A DNA stretch of 18,425 bases from Rhodoplanes sp049284695 (lineage in GTDB: Bacteria > Pseudomonadota > Alphaproteobacteria > Rhizobiales > Xanthobacteraceae): positions 1 to 18,425 of the forward strand of contig JBAPYK010000341.1 of assembly GCA_049284695.1 (NCBI GenBank). Direction: 5' to 3'. The notes under the pieces were generated by a model that did no database searches, was not told the DNA's origin, and saw only the letters and a list, made by a program, of their open reading frames with translations. Below are positions 7,984 to 15,181 of this stretch, in pieces (position 1 is the stretch's first letter; each line of letters starts with the position of its first letter). The position numbers and the translations under genes are program-made.

Positions 7984-8730
7984 TTATTCGAGTCCCAACC
8001 CCGTCCAGACGGGAATGCCCGGGGCGGCTTCGGTCCGAAGTTCGTCACTTCCTCCGACGGCCTCCTCGGTCATCGCGCCCATCGCCGGCGCGATCCCGAC
8101 GCAGTCACGGGTTTCGCAGTCCCAGTATTCCTTGATGGCGGGGATCACCTCGGCGGCGTGACGGACAACTTCGATCCCCACATCGGGCGCGAGGAAATGG
8201 CACGCCAGCATCTTGTCGAACATGGTGAGGACCGGATCCCAATAGCCGGCGACATTGAGAAACACGATCGGCTTCCGATGGTGGCCGATCTTCATCCAGG
8301 TCATTTGTTCGACCGTCTCGTCGAGCGTCCCCAGGCCTCCGGGCAGCGCGACAAAGGCGCTCGACCGATCGAACATGGCTTGCTTGCGCGCATGCATGCT
8401 CGTCGTGATCACAAGTTCATGCAAATCGGCAGGGGGCTTTTCGCGGCCGCAGAGGGAGGTGGGGATGATTCCGACAACGTGTCCGCCGGCGGCGATGGCG
8501 GCGCGGGCGATCACCCCCATCAGGCCGAGCGAGCCGCCTCCATAGACGAGGCCGAGGTTTTCGTGCGCCAACGCTACGCCGAGCTCGACCGCGCTGCCGA
8601 CGAATTGCGGATCGTTGCCCTGGCTCGATCCGCAAAACACGCATACTGAGCGCCGTGTCGACCGCGACTGCTCTGGGGATTGCCGAGCAAATAGGACAGG
8701 TTGCGGGCGACTTCTCGCCTTATCTGCCAT
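7984..8730 (-). CDS. LOG family protein (nucleoside-5'-monophosphate phosphoribohydrolase, TIGR00730 type)
   Basis: A 248-residue Rossmann-fold protein. The diagnostic motif PGGLGTLDE is at about 130-138, with the partner motif MHARKQAMF at about 112-120 holding the catalytic Arg; LVYGGGSLGLMG (62-72) is the nucleotide-binding glycine region. Family members cleave cytokinin riboside 5'-monophosphate or other nucleotides such as AMP to free base plus ribose 5-phosphate. In free-living bacteria the physiological substrate is often unclear; cytokinin activation is possible in plant-associated species. The ATG at 8730 (MADKARSRPQ) follows AGGTG at about seven bases; the frame extends 44 codons further without homology. 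The N-terminal 25 residues and C-terminal 30 residues are extensions outside the core fold. Divergent from the sirtuin gene. Confidence 0.9.
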   Translation of the reverse strand: MADKARSRPQPVLFARQSPEQSRSTRRSVCVFCGSSQGNDPQFVGSAVELGVALAHENLGLVYGGGSLGLMGVIARAAIAAGGHVVGIIPTSLCGREKPPADLHELVITTSMHARKQAMFDRSSAFVALPGGLGTLDETVEQMTWMKIGHHRKPIVFLNVAGYWDPVLTMFDKMLACHFLAPDVGIEVVRHAAEVIPAIKEYWDCETRDCVGIAPAMGAMTEEAVGGSDELRTEAAPGIPVWTGLGLE

Positions 8731-8984
8731 GATGCGCACCTGGGGATTACGACCTGACCTTAACCGATTGCTTTCGGCACGATGATATCCCCGGCGGGGG
8801 ATCTGTGGGGGAAGAAAACACCAGTATCTACCACAGGTTTGATAGTGGCGCGACGATCTCATGAAACTTTGATCGCTGCGTATTCGGCTTCCGACGTTGG
8901 CGGCCCCGCGTGAATGGGCTGCGCAGTCGAAGCCATTCGGCTACAATGTCGGCAGACATTTCCTCACGAAGAAGAACAATTCCC

Positions 8985-9713
8985 ATGAACATCTTCATCC
9001 TCACCGGCGCCGGCATTTCGGCGGAAAGCGGGCTCGGCACATTCCGCGACAAGGACGGCGCCTGGGCCAAGTTCGACCCGATGAAGCTTGCTACCCCGCA
9101 GGGCTTCCGGCGCGCGCCCGACGACGTGCACCACTTTTACAATTTGCGGCGGCGCGACCTGAAAACCGCGCAGCCGAACGCGGCGCATTGCGCGCTCGGC
9201 CGCCTTGAAGCAGGGCTCGCCACGCGCGGCGGCGAACTGTTCCTGTGCACGCAGAACATCGACGATCTGCACGAGCGCGGCGGCGTGCGCCGCGTCATCC
9301 ACATGCATGGCGAGTTGCTCAAGGCGCGCTGCAATCACTGCGGCCTGGTGACGGAGTGGCACGACGACCTCTCGGTCGATCTCCCCTGTCCCGACTGCCG
9401 CCGCGCCGGCGGGATGCGCCCGCATGTCGTGTGGTTCGAGGAAATGCCGCTGTACATGGACGATATCTTCGACGCGCTGGTCGTCTCCGACCTGTTCGTA
9501 TCGATCGGGACCTCGGGGGCGGTCTACCCCGCGGCCGGTTTCGTGCAAACCGCGCGCAGCGCCGGCATCCGCACCTGCGAGATCAATCTCGATCCTTCCG
9601 AAAACGCCCACGTGTTCGACGAGCGGCGCTACGGCCCCGCGACCGAGCTCGTGCCCGCCTGGGTGGACGAGGTTCTCTCTGAGGGCTACCGCATCGCGCG
9701 GCGCCGGGCGTGA
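8985..9713 (+). CDS. cobB: NAD-dependent protein deacylase (sirtuin, CobB type, class III)
   Basis: A 242-residue sirtuin removing acyl groups from lysines with consumption of NAD+, acting on cytosolic proteins such as acetyl-CoA synthetase. Motifs: GAGISAESGLGTFRD (8-22), TQNID (89-93), HMHGE with catalytic His108, and GTSGAVYPAAGF for NAD binding. Tyr52 and Arg55 in FYNLRR form the YxxR motif of class III sirtuins, which bind succinyl or malonyl groups, so desuccinylase activity is likely (family knowledge). The zinc ribbon is intact (Cys116, Cys119, Cys135, Cys138), unlike the degenerate one of E. coli CobB. The ATG at 8985 follows GAAGAAGA and begins right at the Rossmann fold; the frame extends 25 codons upstream without recognisable sequence. 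It converges on the dehydrogenase gene with only a 12-bp gap. Confidence 0.95.
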   Translation: MNIFILTGAGISAESGLGTFRDKDGAWAKFDPMKLATPQGFRRAPDDVHHFYNLRRRDLKTAQPNAAHCALGRLEAGLATRGGELFLCTQNIDDLHERGGVRRVIHMHGELLKARCNHCGLVTEWHDDLSVDLPCPDCRRAGGMRPHVVWFEEMPLYMDDIFDALVVSDLFVSIGTSGAVYPAAGFVQTARSAGIRTCEINLDPSENAHVFDERRYGPATELVPAWVDEVLSEGYRIARRRA

Positions 9714-9725
9714 TACCTGAGCGCG

Positions 9726-10835
9726 TCAGAACACGATGACGCCGCGGAGATTCTTGCCGGCGTCGAGATCGGCGTAGCCGCGATTGACCTCTTCCAGCGC
9801 ATAAGTGCGGGTGATCAGCTCCTTCAGCTTCAAATCGCCCTTGCGATAGAGCTTGAGCAGTTCGGGAATTTGCAGGCGCGGGCTGGCAAAGCCGTAGACC
9901 GCGCCCATGATCGCCTTTTGCGTGACCAAGAGTTCGAGCGGCGGGATGTTGATCTCGGTCACGGTGTCGGGTGTGAGCGCGGTGATCACCACATTGCCCG
10001 CTTTGGCGGTCGCGCGGAACGCCGGCAACAGCGTCGCCGGCGGATCGATGCACACGAAAGCGTGGTCGACGCCGACTCCGTCGGTCAGAGAGAGGACCTC
10101 GCTGGTGAGCGCTGCACCCTCCGCGTTGACGGCGTGGGTTGCGCCGAAGCCGCGCGCCCAGGCAAGCTTCGCCGGCACCAGATCGGCCGCGATGATCATC
10201 GATGCGCCCGAGAGCCGTGCGCCCTGCACCACATTCATGCCGTCGCCGCCGCAGCCGATGACCAGCACACGGTCGCCCGGCCTGACCTTGGCGCGGTGGC
10301 GCGCCGCGCCCACGCCCGCCGGCACGCCGCAGGCGACGAGCGCCGCAAGTTCGTGCGGAATGTCGGGATCGATCACCACGACGGACGCCTGATCGACCAC
10401 GGTGCGCTCGCTGAACGCGCCGATCATGCAAAAGGCGCCGACCGCGCGGCCGGCGGCGTCGCGCCGGCGATAGCTGCCGTCGAGCTGCGGCCCCTGAGTG
10501 ATGCGGGGCCCCTCCGCGCAGAGATGGTGCAACCCCCGCCGGCACCAGCGACAGCGCCCGCAGCCGGGAATGAAGGTCAGCACCACATGGTCGCCAACGG
10601 CGACCCCCAAAACTTGGGCGCCGACATTCTCGACTACGCCGGCCGCCTCATGGCCGAGCACCATCGGCTGCATGGCGACCCGCCGCTCGCCGCGCATGAC
10701 GTGATAGTCGGTGCGGCAGAGGCCGACCGCGGCGACGCGCACCAGCACCTCGGTCGGGCCCGGAGGGTCGAGCGCGATGCGCTCGATCGTGAGCGGAGTC
10801 CCGGGTGTGCGAAACACGGCGGCCATCGAGAACAT
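9726..10835 (-). CDS. Zinc-dependent alcohol dehydrogenase (class III-like MDR family)
   Basis: A 369-residue medium-chain dehydrogenase/reductase. Catalytic zinc ligands are Cys40 (GLCRTD), His62 (GHEAAG) and Cys169 (ACGVPAGVG). The structural zinc site is complete in CGRCRWCRRGLHHLC (Cys92, 95, 98, 106). The Rossmann glycines are VIGCGGDGMNVVQGA (about 192-206), and Asp in AADLVP just after favours NAD over NADP. The layout resembles class III / NDMA-dependent and aryl/alkyl alcohol dehydrogenases; the substrate cannot be read from sequence. The start at 10835 has GGAG about 11 bases upstream; Met4 at 10826 is an alternative. It is divergent from the XdhC pair with 123 bp between, so a shared control region is possible. 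Confidence 0.92.
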   Translation of the reverse strand: MFSMAAVFRTPGTPLTIERIALDPPGPTEVLVRVAAVGLCRTDYHVMRGERRVAMQPMVLGHEAAGVVENVGAQVLGVAVGDHVVLTFIPGCGRCRWCRRGLHHLCAEGPRITQGPQLDGSYRRRDAAGRAVGAFCMIGAFSERTVVDQASVVVIDPDIPHELAALVACGVPAGVGAARHRAKVRPGDRVLVIGCGGDGMNVVQGARLSGASMIIAADLVPAKLAWARGFGATHAVNAEGAALTSEVLSLTDGVGVDHAFVCIDPPATLLPAFRATAKAGNVVITALTPDTVTEINIPPLELLVTQKAIMGAVYGFASPRLQIPELLKLYRKGDLKLKELITRTYALEEVNRGYADLDAGKNLRGVIVF

Positions 10836-10958
10836 GCGTGGCGATACTCCCGAGGCGCGAGCCTATCCCACGCGTGGGCAATCGGTATAGGACGCCGCTG
10901 GTTTTCGGGCTAGAGATGAACAGATTCAGGCGGAGAGGCGTGAAGAAGGCGACAGGGC

Positions 10959-11282
10959 ATGTTTGCGCGTGACGACGACATCCTCAAGGCCGCCGAAGAC
11001 TGGCGGCGCGACGGCAAGCGCGTGGCGCTCGCGACCGTGGTCGAGACTTGGGGCTCGGCGCCGCGACCGATCGGCGCGAATCTCGTGATCGACGAAGCGG
11101 GCAATTTCCTCGGCTCGGTGTCGGGCGGGTGCGTCGAGGGCGCGGTGGTGGCGGAAGCGCTCGACGTGATCGAGAGCGGGCAGCCGAAACTTTTGGAATT
11201 CGGCGTCGCCGACGAGACGGCGTGGAAGGTCGGGCTGTCCTGCGGCGGCACCATCCGCGTCTATGTGGAGAAGGTCGAGTGA
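10959..11282 (+). CDS. XdhC/CoxI family protein, N-terminal (CoxI) domain unit
   Basis: A 107-residue stand-alone CoxI-type domain. XdhC-family proteins bind and sulfurate the molybdenum cofactor before insertion into xanthine dehydrogenase or CO dehydrogenase-like hydroxylases. The two conserved cysteine motifs are present: SGGCVEG (about 55-61) and LSCGGTIRV near the C-terminus. In many bacteria this domain is fused to a Rossmann domain in one protein of about 300 residues; here the Rossmann part is a separate gene starting within this stop codon region. An AAGG sequence lies about nine bases before the ATG. No molybdenum hydroxylase gene is in the window, so the client enzyme is unknown. 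Confidence 0.9.
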   Translation: MFARDDDILKAAEDWRRDGKRVALATVVETWGSAPRPIGANLVIDEAGNFLGSVSGGCVEGAVVAEALDVIESGQPKLLEFGVADETAWKVGLSCGGTIRVYVEKVE

Positions 11283-11971
11283 AGCTCGACGTTCTCCATG
11301 CCCTCAATGCGGAACGGGCGGCGCGGCGCGCCGCGATCATCGTCACCGATATCGCGAGCGGAGAACAACGCGTCGTGCCCGCGGCCGCCATCGCCGCCGA
11401 CCCGTTGAAGGATATTCTTGAAACGCATCTGCGCACCGGCAAGAGCGGCATGGCGGAGACGCCGTCCGGCCGCGTTTTTCTCACCGTCTACGTGCCGCCG
11501 CCCAAACTGGTGATCACCGGGGCCGTGCATATCAGCCAGGCGCTCGCTCCCATGGCGCGCCTGCTCGGCTACGACGTGACCATCGTCGATCCGCGTACGG
11601 CGTTCGCGAGCGTTGAACGCTTTCCCGAGGTGCAGGTGATCGCCGAATGGCCGGACACCGCGCTGCCGCCGCTCGGCATCGACCGCTACACGGCGTTCGT
11701 CGCCCTCACCCATGATCCCAAGATCGACGACCCGGCCCTCACCTATGCGCTTGGGAGCGGCTGCTTCTATGTGGGGGCGCTTGGCTCGCGCAAGACGCAT
11801 GCGCGCCGCGTCGAACGATTGACGGCGCAAGGCCTGAGCGCAGCCGACATCGCGCGCATCCACGCGCCGATCGGCCTCCCCATCGGCGCGGTGTCGCCGC
11901 CGGAGATCGCGGTCGCCATTCTTGGCGAGATCACGGCGCGGCTGCGGCAGCCGGCGGAGAAGGCGGCGTAG
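11279..11971 (+). CDS. XdhC family protein, C-terminal Rossmann domain unit
   Basis: A 230-residue protein with the XdhC Rossmann domain: the PKLVITGAVHISQALAPMA segment (about 75-95) resembles the nucleotide-binding start of XdhC, then DVTIVDPR, FVALTHDPKIDDPAL, and the signature GSGCFYVGALGSRKTHARR and IHAPIGLPIGAVSPPEIAVAILGEI. It starts with GTG, overlapping the TGA of the preceding gene by four bases (GTGA), with GGAGAAGG upstream; this implies translational coupling. Together the pair reconstitutes a full XdhC, acting in molybdenum cofactor maturation. The first 70 residues are not part of the classical Rossmann domain and look like a small helical cap. Confidence 0.9.
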   Translation: MKLDVLHALNAERAARRAAIIVTDIASGEQRVVPAAAIAADPLKDILETHLRTGKSGMAETPSGRVFLTVYVPPPKLVITGAVHISQALAPMARLLGYDVTIVDPRTAFASVERFPEVQVIAEWPDTALPPLGIDRYTAFVALTHDPKIDDPALTYALGSGCFYVGALGSRKTHARRVERLTAQGLSAADIARIHAPIGLPIGAVSPPEIAVAILGEITARLRQPAEKAA

Positions 11972-12232
11972 GCCGGCCGCCCCCATCGCGCAGCCCTGGC
12001 AATTCCGGCGCAGCGCGACGTCCCTGCCGGCTCGCTTTCAAGAATCGTGATGTGACCGAAGAATCTTGCGCCTGCCCGTTTGACAACAGAAAAAACTTGC
12101 CATCGTGGTCGTATTGAAGTCGTATTTCATCGGTGCAATGTAAAACTCCTCCGCAGCGCAGTTTTTATTGTGCGCCGCATCAAGCAAAGACGCCGACGCG
12201 ACGCTTTAATTCGATAATCTTCGAGTAAGTGC

Positions 12233-12865
12233 ATGTATACGCTTTATTCGATGCAACGATCGGGCAACTGCTACAAGGTGCGGCTGGCGCTTTCGCAGTT
12301 GCGCATTCCCTTCCGCCTTATCGAAGTCGACGTGCTCAAGGGGGAGAACCGCACGCCCGAATTTCGCGAGAAGAACCCGAGCGGCCGTGTGCCGCTGCTC
12401 GAGGTCGCGCCGGGTCGATATTTGCCCGAGTCGAACGCCATTCTTTGGCACATTGCGCGCGGCACGCCGCTTGCGTCGGCGGACCCGTTCGATTGCGCCG
12501 AAGCGCTGCGCTGGATGTTCTTCGAGCAGAACAGCATCGAGCCGAGCATCGGCTCCGCTTATTTCTGGCTGTCGCTCGTGCGCGGCGGCCGTGACCTCAA
12601 GGTGCACGCGATCGAATCTTGGACTGAGGTCGGCTACCAAGCGCTCGGCGTCATGGAAGAGCACCTCGAGACGCACCGCTTCTTTGCCGCCGATCGCTAT
12701 ACCATCGCCGACATTGCCCTCTACGCTTACACTCATATCGCCCATACCGGCGATTTCGATCTTACCGGCTTTCCGGCCATTCGCGGCTGGCTCAAGCGCG
12801 TGGCCGATCAGCCGCGCCATGTCGCCATGGCTTGGACGCCGAAAACCCTGGCGGTCGCGGATTAG
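12233..12865 (+). CDS. Glutathione S-transferase family protein
   Basis: A 210-residue cytosolic GST. The thioredoxin-like N-terminal domain has MYTLYSMQRSGNCYKVRLAL, where Ser10 is the probable glutathione-activating residue. The cis-proline region GRVPLLEV (about 51-58) and the LPESNAIL glutathione-binding segment (about 64-71) follow. The helical C-terminal domain carries the N-capping box motif FAADRYTIADIALYAY (about 149-164). Substrate unknown; such proteins in proteobacteria serve in detoxification or thiol-dependent catabolism. The start at 12233 has no strong ribosome site, but the first residues form the expected first beta strand. A repeat element starts one base after the stop codon. 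The 261 bp upstream are relatively AT-rich and probably hold its promoter. Confidence 0.9.
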   Translation: MYTLYSMQRSGNCYKVRLALSQLRIPFRLIEVDVLKGENRTPEFREKNPSGRVPLLEVAPGRYLPESNAILWHIARGTPLASADPFDCAEALRWMFFEQNSIEPSIGSAYFWLSLVRGGRDLKVHAIESWTEVGYQALGVMEEHLETHRFFAADRYTIADIALYAYTHIAHTGDFDLTGFPAIRGWLKRVADQPRHVAMAWTPKTLAVAD

Positions 12866-12866
12866 C

Positions 12867-12967
12867 GCATTGTCCGGCGAACCGGTTCCGGGTTCGCCGC
12901 GGAACATGCAATCTCCAAACGACACTGCAGCGAATTCCGGTTCCACCGAAACGGAACTCGCTCTGGG
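12867..12967 (+). repeat. Composite palindromic element, site B (diverged copy)
   Basis: Same two-module architecture as sites A and C, in the same orientation as C. Module 1 (12867-12909) runs from GCATTGTCCGGCGAACCGG to TTCGCCGCGGAACATGC. Module 2 (12928-12967) runs from GCAGCGAATTCCGGTTCC to GGAACTCGCTCTGGG. It is more diverged than the other copies, with several mismatches in the stems. It begins one base after the GST stop codon and fills most of the gap between that gene and the convergent secreted-protein gene, so it would end up in the 3' part of both transcripts. Confidence 0.8.
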
Positions 12968-13006
12968 CCGATCCCGCCTGAAGAACTTGCCTGTAGGTAT
13001 CGGCGC

Positions 13007-13885
13007 TCAGTCGCCACCGACATATCCGGCGATCTTCCAGCCACTCGCGTCCTTGACATAGCAAAGCTGATCGACCGCCAAGGGCTGGACGGCGTCCGCC
13101 GCGACGTATCCCGTCTTGCCTGCCGGCGTGACGATGCGCAGCGTCGTCGGCGGCGCGGTCGGCGCCGGCTGGCCGTTTCCCGTTTCCGGCAGGATGCGGA
13201 CGAGAGCGGCGTCGAGCTTGTCGATGACCGGCGCGTTGGCCGCATCCGATCCGCGCACCTCGACCTGCGGCGCGTTCGGATAACCCCAGTCGAACGGGTC
13301 GGTGCCGGTCGTCTTGAGGAGTTGCTCGAACGCGTTGTCGTCGAAAGCGGGCGTCGCCGGCGAGCACATGACGCCCTGGCGCTGACCGAGCGGCTCCAGG
13401 GTCTGATCCTTGGCCGCCGCCGCCAACACGTCCCATCCCAATCCGTCCGCTTCGTCGAGATCGATCGCGGCGGCCAGATTTTCGATTCCCGACTTCTTCT
13501 TGTCAGCCTTGTCGCCCTGCTCGCCCATCAGGAAAAAATTTGGCGCAACGAGCTTGCCGAGCGCGGCCTGGTCTTTGCGGCTCGCGATCTCGCCAAGCTC
13601 CTTGCGGAACGCCTCGAAGCTCGGATCGGCCGCTGCCTTGGACAGCGTGATCGGCACCGGCTTGTAGGGCTTCGGCGGCGCCACCTGCGCCTGACCGGCT
13701 CCGCCCTGTGGAGGGCCTCCTGGCCCGCCCGGGCCGCCCTGCGGAGGTCCTCCTGGTCCACCCGGTCCGCCCGCGGGAGGCAGCTGCGCCGGTCGCGGCA
13801 ATTGCGATTGCGCGGCGAGCGGTCCAAGGCCGGCCGCAAGCGCGATCGCTGCGGAGACAACAACGACGTAACGAGAGCCACGCAT
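13007..13885 (-). CDS. Secreted protein with Gly/Pro-rich linker and C-terminal SH3-like segment
   Basis: A 292-residue exported protein, family not firmly recognised. A signal peptide covers about residues 1-25 (VVVVSAAIALAAGLG, then LAA cleavage). Residues about 37-65 hold two copies of an 11-residue GGPGGPGGPPQ-like repeat, probably a flexible linker. A helical middle region (about 75-220) follows, and the C-terminus has TLRIVTPAGKTGYVAADAV and GWKIAGYVGGD, which resembles a bacterial SH3-like cell-wall or ligand-binding domain. Two cysteines are present (VMCSP, QLCYV). A GGAG motif about eight bases upstream supports the ATG at 13885. Periplasmic location is likely; function unknown. Confidence 0.8.
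   Translation of the reverse strand: MRGSRYVVVVSAAIALAAGLGPLAAQSQLPRPAQLPPAGGPGGPGGPPQGGPGGPGGPPQGGAGQAQVAPPKPYKPVPITLSKAAADPSFEAFRKELGEIASRKDQAALGKLVAPNFFLMGEQGDKADKKKSGIENLAAAIDLDEADGLGWDVLAAAAKDQTLEPLGQRQGVMCSPATPAFDDNAFEQLLKTTGTDPFDWGYPNAPQVEVRGSDAANAPVIDKLDAALVRILPETGNGQPAPTAPPTTLRIVTPAGKTGYVAADAVQPLAVDQLCYVKDASGWKIAGYVGGD
13704..13769 (-). repeat. Tandem 33-bp coding repeat (GGPGGPGGPPQ x2)
   Basis: Two adjacent 33-bp units (13704-13736 and 13737-13769) within the secreted-protein gene differ at a handful of positions, most of them third codon positions, and encode the same 11-residue Gly/Pro/Gln unit. This is the kind of unit that varies in number between strains by slippage. Confidence 0.8.
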
Positions 13886-14113
13886 TGCGATGCTCCAGGA
13901 TTAATTGTCGGAGGGATGACGGCTATGCCACGGCTAGCAGAATATTGCGACTGTGGTGCGGCTTCTTGTGGACGACCGCGGCCGAGCGAAATTGCGTGAA
14001 AAACTTGGCTTGCCTGCGTCTCGAGGAAGCGCCGCTCCGGCAGGTGGTGCTGATCAGTCGGGGATTGGCGCCGTCGGTATCGCGTTCATCGCGTTTGGGG
14101 CGTCCCGCGTCTT

Positions 14114-14479
14114 TCATCGCCGGCAGGCGGCAATTCGGGATTTCCCTCCTTCCTCTCCTTGATCCAGTCCGCGATCCTTCCGCTCACCTTCGCCTCGGGC
14201 GGACACGGCGGGCAAGAGCGCCACCACGCCGCTGGCGCAGGCCATGGCCAAAGCCAGAAGCGCCGCGAACGCGACGCCGTCGCCGACATCGTGAGCCGAA
14301 TTCAGCACCCCCGCTTCGGCGATCTCCATCGTGACGGCCACCATCGCGATCGCTGTCGCAACGATCAGCGCGAGCGTCGCAACCAGCTGTGCGACGACCG
14401 CGGAGCGATACCGATGAAAACGAGTGCTGTGGGCGGGATGGGTAAAGCCGAGGCTATCGCTATTGGGTGCGCTGAGCAT
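14114..14479 (-). CDS. Small two-helix inner-membrane protein, unknown function
   Basis: A 121-residue product with two predicted transmembrane helices: AVVAQLVATLALIVATAIAM (about 28-47) and GVAFAALLALAMACASGVVAL (about 71-91), joined by a short loop containing acidic residues. The C-terminal tail is highly charged (GEGERKDRG, then EEGGKS). I do not recognise a family. The ATG at 14479 (MLSAPNSD) has GGAG ten bases upstream, better than the in-frame ATG at 14512. The hydrophobic pattern is unlikely for a shadow frame, and no better frame exists on the opposite strand, but coding status is moderate. Confidence 0.55.
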   Translation of the reverse strand: MLSAPNSDSLGFTHPAHSTRFHRYRSAVVAQLVATLALIVATAIAMVAVTMEIAEAGVLNSAHDVGDGVAFAALLALAMACASGVVALLPAVSARGEGERKDRGLDQGEEGGKSRIAACRR

Positions 14480-14830
14480 GGGGCGTACTCCACTGCCGAG
14501 ATGCAAGTACAACTGTGACCGAATCCGTATCCTCGATGCGCGCCTTCATTCGACTGGCGTAACGACTGCGCGGAGGAGGCAATGCGCGGGGCGGCGTAAA
14601 CAATATCTTAAGCGCGACGCCCCTCACCCGACGCGAACGCCGGCGCGCAGACAGGCCACGGAGGCCGGAATAGTCGTATTTTTGCGTATTTCTTGCATTG
14701 CCGGCGGGCGCGCCGCCCTGCCATCCAGCTGCCATCCAGCTGCGATCAACTTTTTGCGAGCACTACCCGACTGCTGTTTTTCGCGAGGTGGGAGCATCCC
14801 AATCCTGACGTTTCCCGCGCCGAGTTCCGC
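14480..14830. other. Non-coding stretch between two minus-strand genes
   Basis: I find no convincing gene in these 351 bases. It has an 11-bp tandem duplication (CCATCCAGCTG at 14721-14731 and 14732-14742) and an AT-richer patch around 14670-14700. The open frame on the minus strand here (14460-14735) is arginine-rich without structure and overlaps the membrane-protein start, so it is not annotated. Confidence 0.5.
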
Positions 14831-15091
14831 TCACCCGTGCCGGAGCTTCAGAGCGACGATCACCAACATCAGCGCCAGCGTGATCACGTTGGCGCCGATC
14901 ATCGGCCAATCCAGACGCGCCACGCCGTACGCCAGCCAGAAGGCGATGCCGATCGTGAACGCGATCGTGGCGATAAGGGAGAGCGCCCGCGTATCCTTGT
15001 CGCGGATGATCTTCACCGCCTGCGGCAGCCAGCAGACCGTGGTGAGCACGGCTGCGGTCGTGCCGATCATATCGACCCAAGCGAAAGTCAT
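14831..15091 (-). CDS. SemiSWEET-type sugar transporter (MtN3/saliva, PQ-loop)
   Basis: An 86-residue protein of the exact size and layout of bacterial SemiSWEETs, which dimerise to form a sugar uniport channel in the inner membrane. Three transmembrane helices: about 5-24, 38-58 and 64-82. The PQ motif is in CWLPQAVKIIR (Pro23-Gln24), followed by the usual DTRALSL linker, and the third helix carries the conserved Asn (MIGANVITL, Asn68) that lines the sugar site in characterised members. The start at 15091 matches family length; no strong ribosome site is seen, and the frame stays open upstream, where it is antisense to the next gene. It is divergent from the YfhO-like gene with about 90 bp between. 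Confidence 0.9.
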   Translation of the reverse strand: MTFAWVDMIGTTAAVLTTVCWLPQAVKIIRDKDTRALSLIATIAFTIGIAFWLAYGVARLDWPMIGANVITLALMLVIVALKLRHG

Positions 15092-15181
15092 TGTCGCGAC
15101 AGCCCAGGTTTGATCCGCAGCGGCTCGGTGACGGTCGCCCGCGGGCGGCCAGAGGTGCCGCATTCGGCCTAACGTTTCAAG

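Noticed and set aside
12080..12116. TTGACA with a downstream TATTGA-like box as a GST promoter
   Set aside because: The spacing is about 25 bases, too long for a vegetative promoter, and no -10 box is found at 16-18 bases.
13953..14162. A short plus-strand frame (MVRLLVDDRG...) between the secreted protein and the membrane protein
   Set aside because: It overlaps the end of the minus-strand membrane-protein gene, lacks a ribosome site and shows no family resemblance.
14460..14735. A 91-codon minus-strand frame upstream of the small membrane protein
   Set aside because: Arginine-rich with no recognisable structure, no ribosome site, and overlapping the better-supported membrane-protein start.
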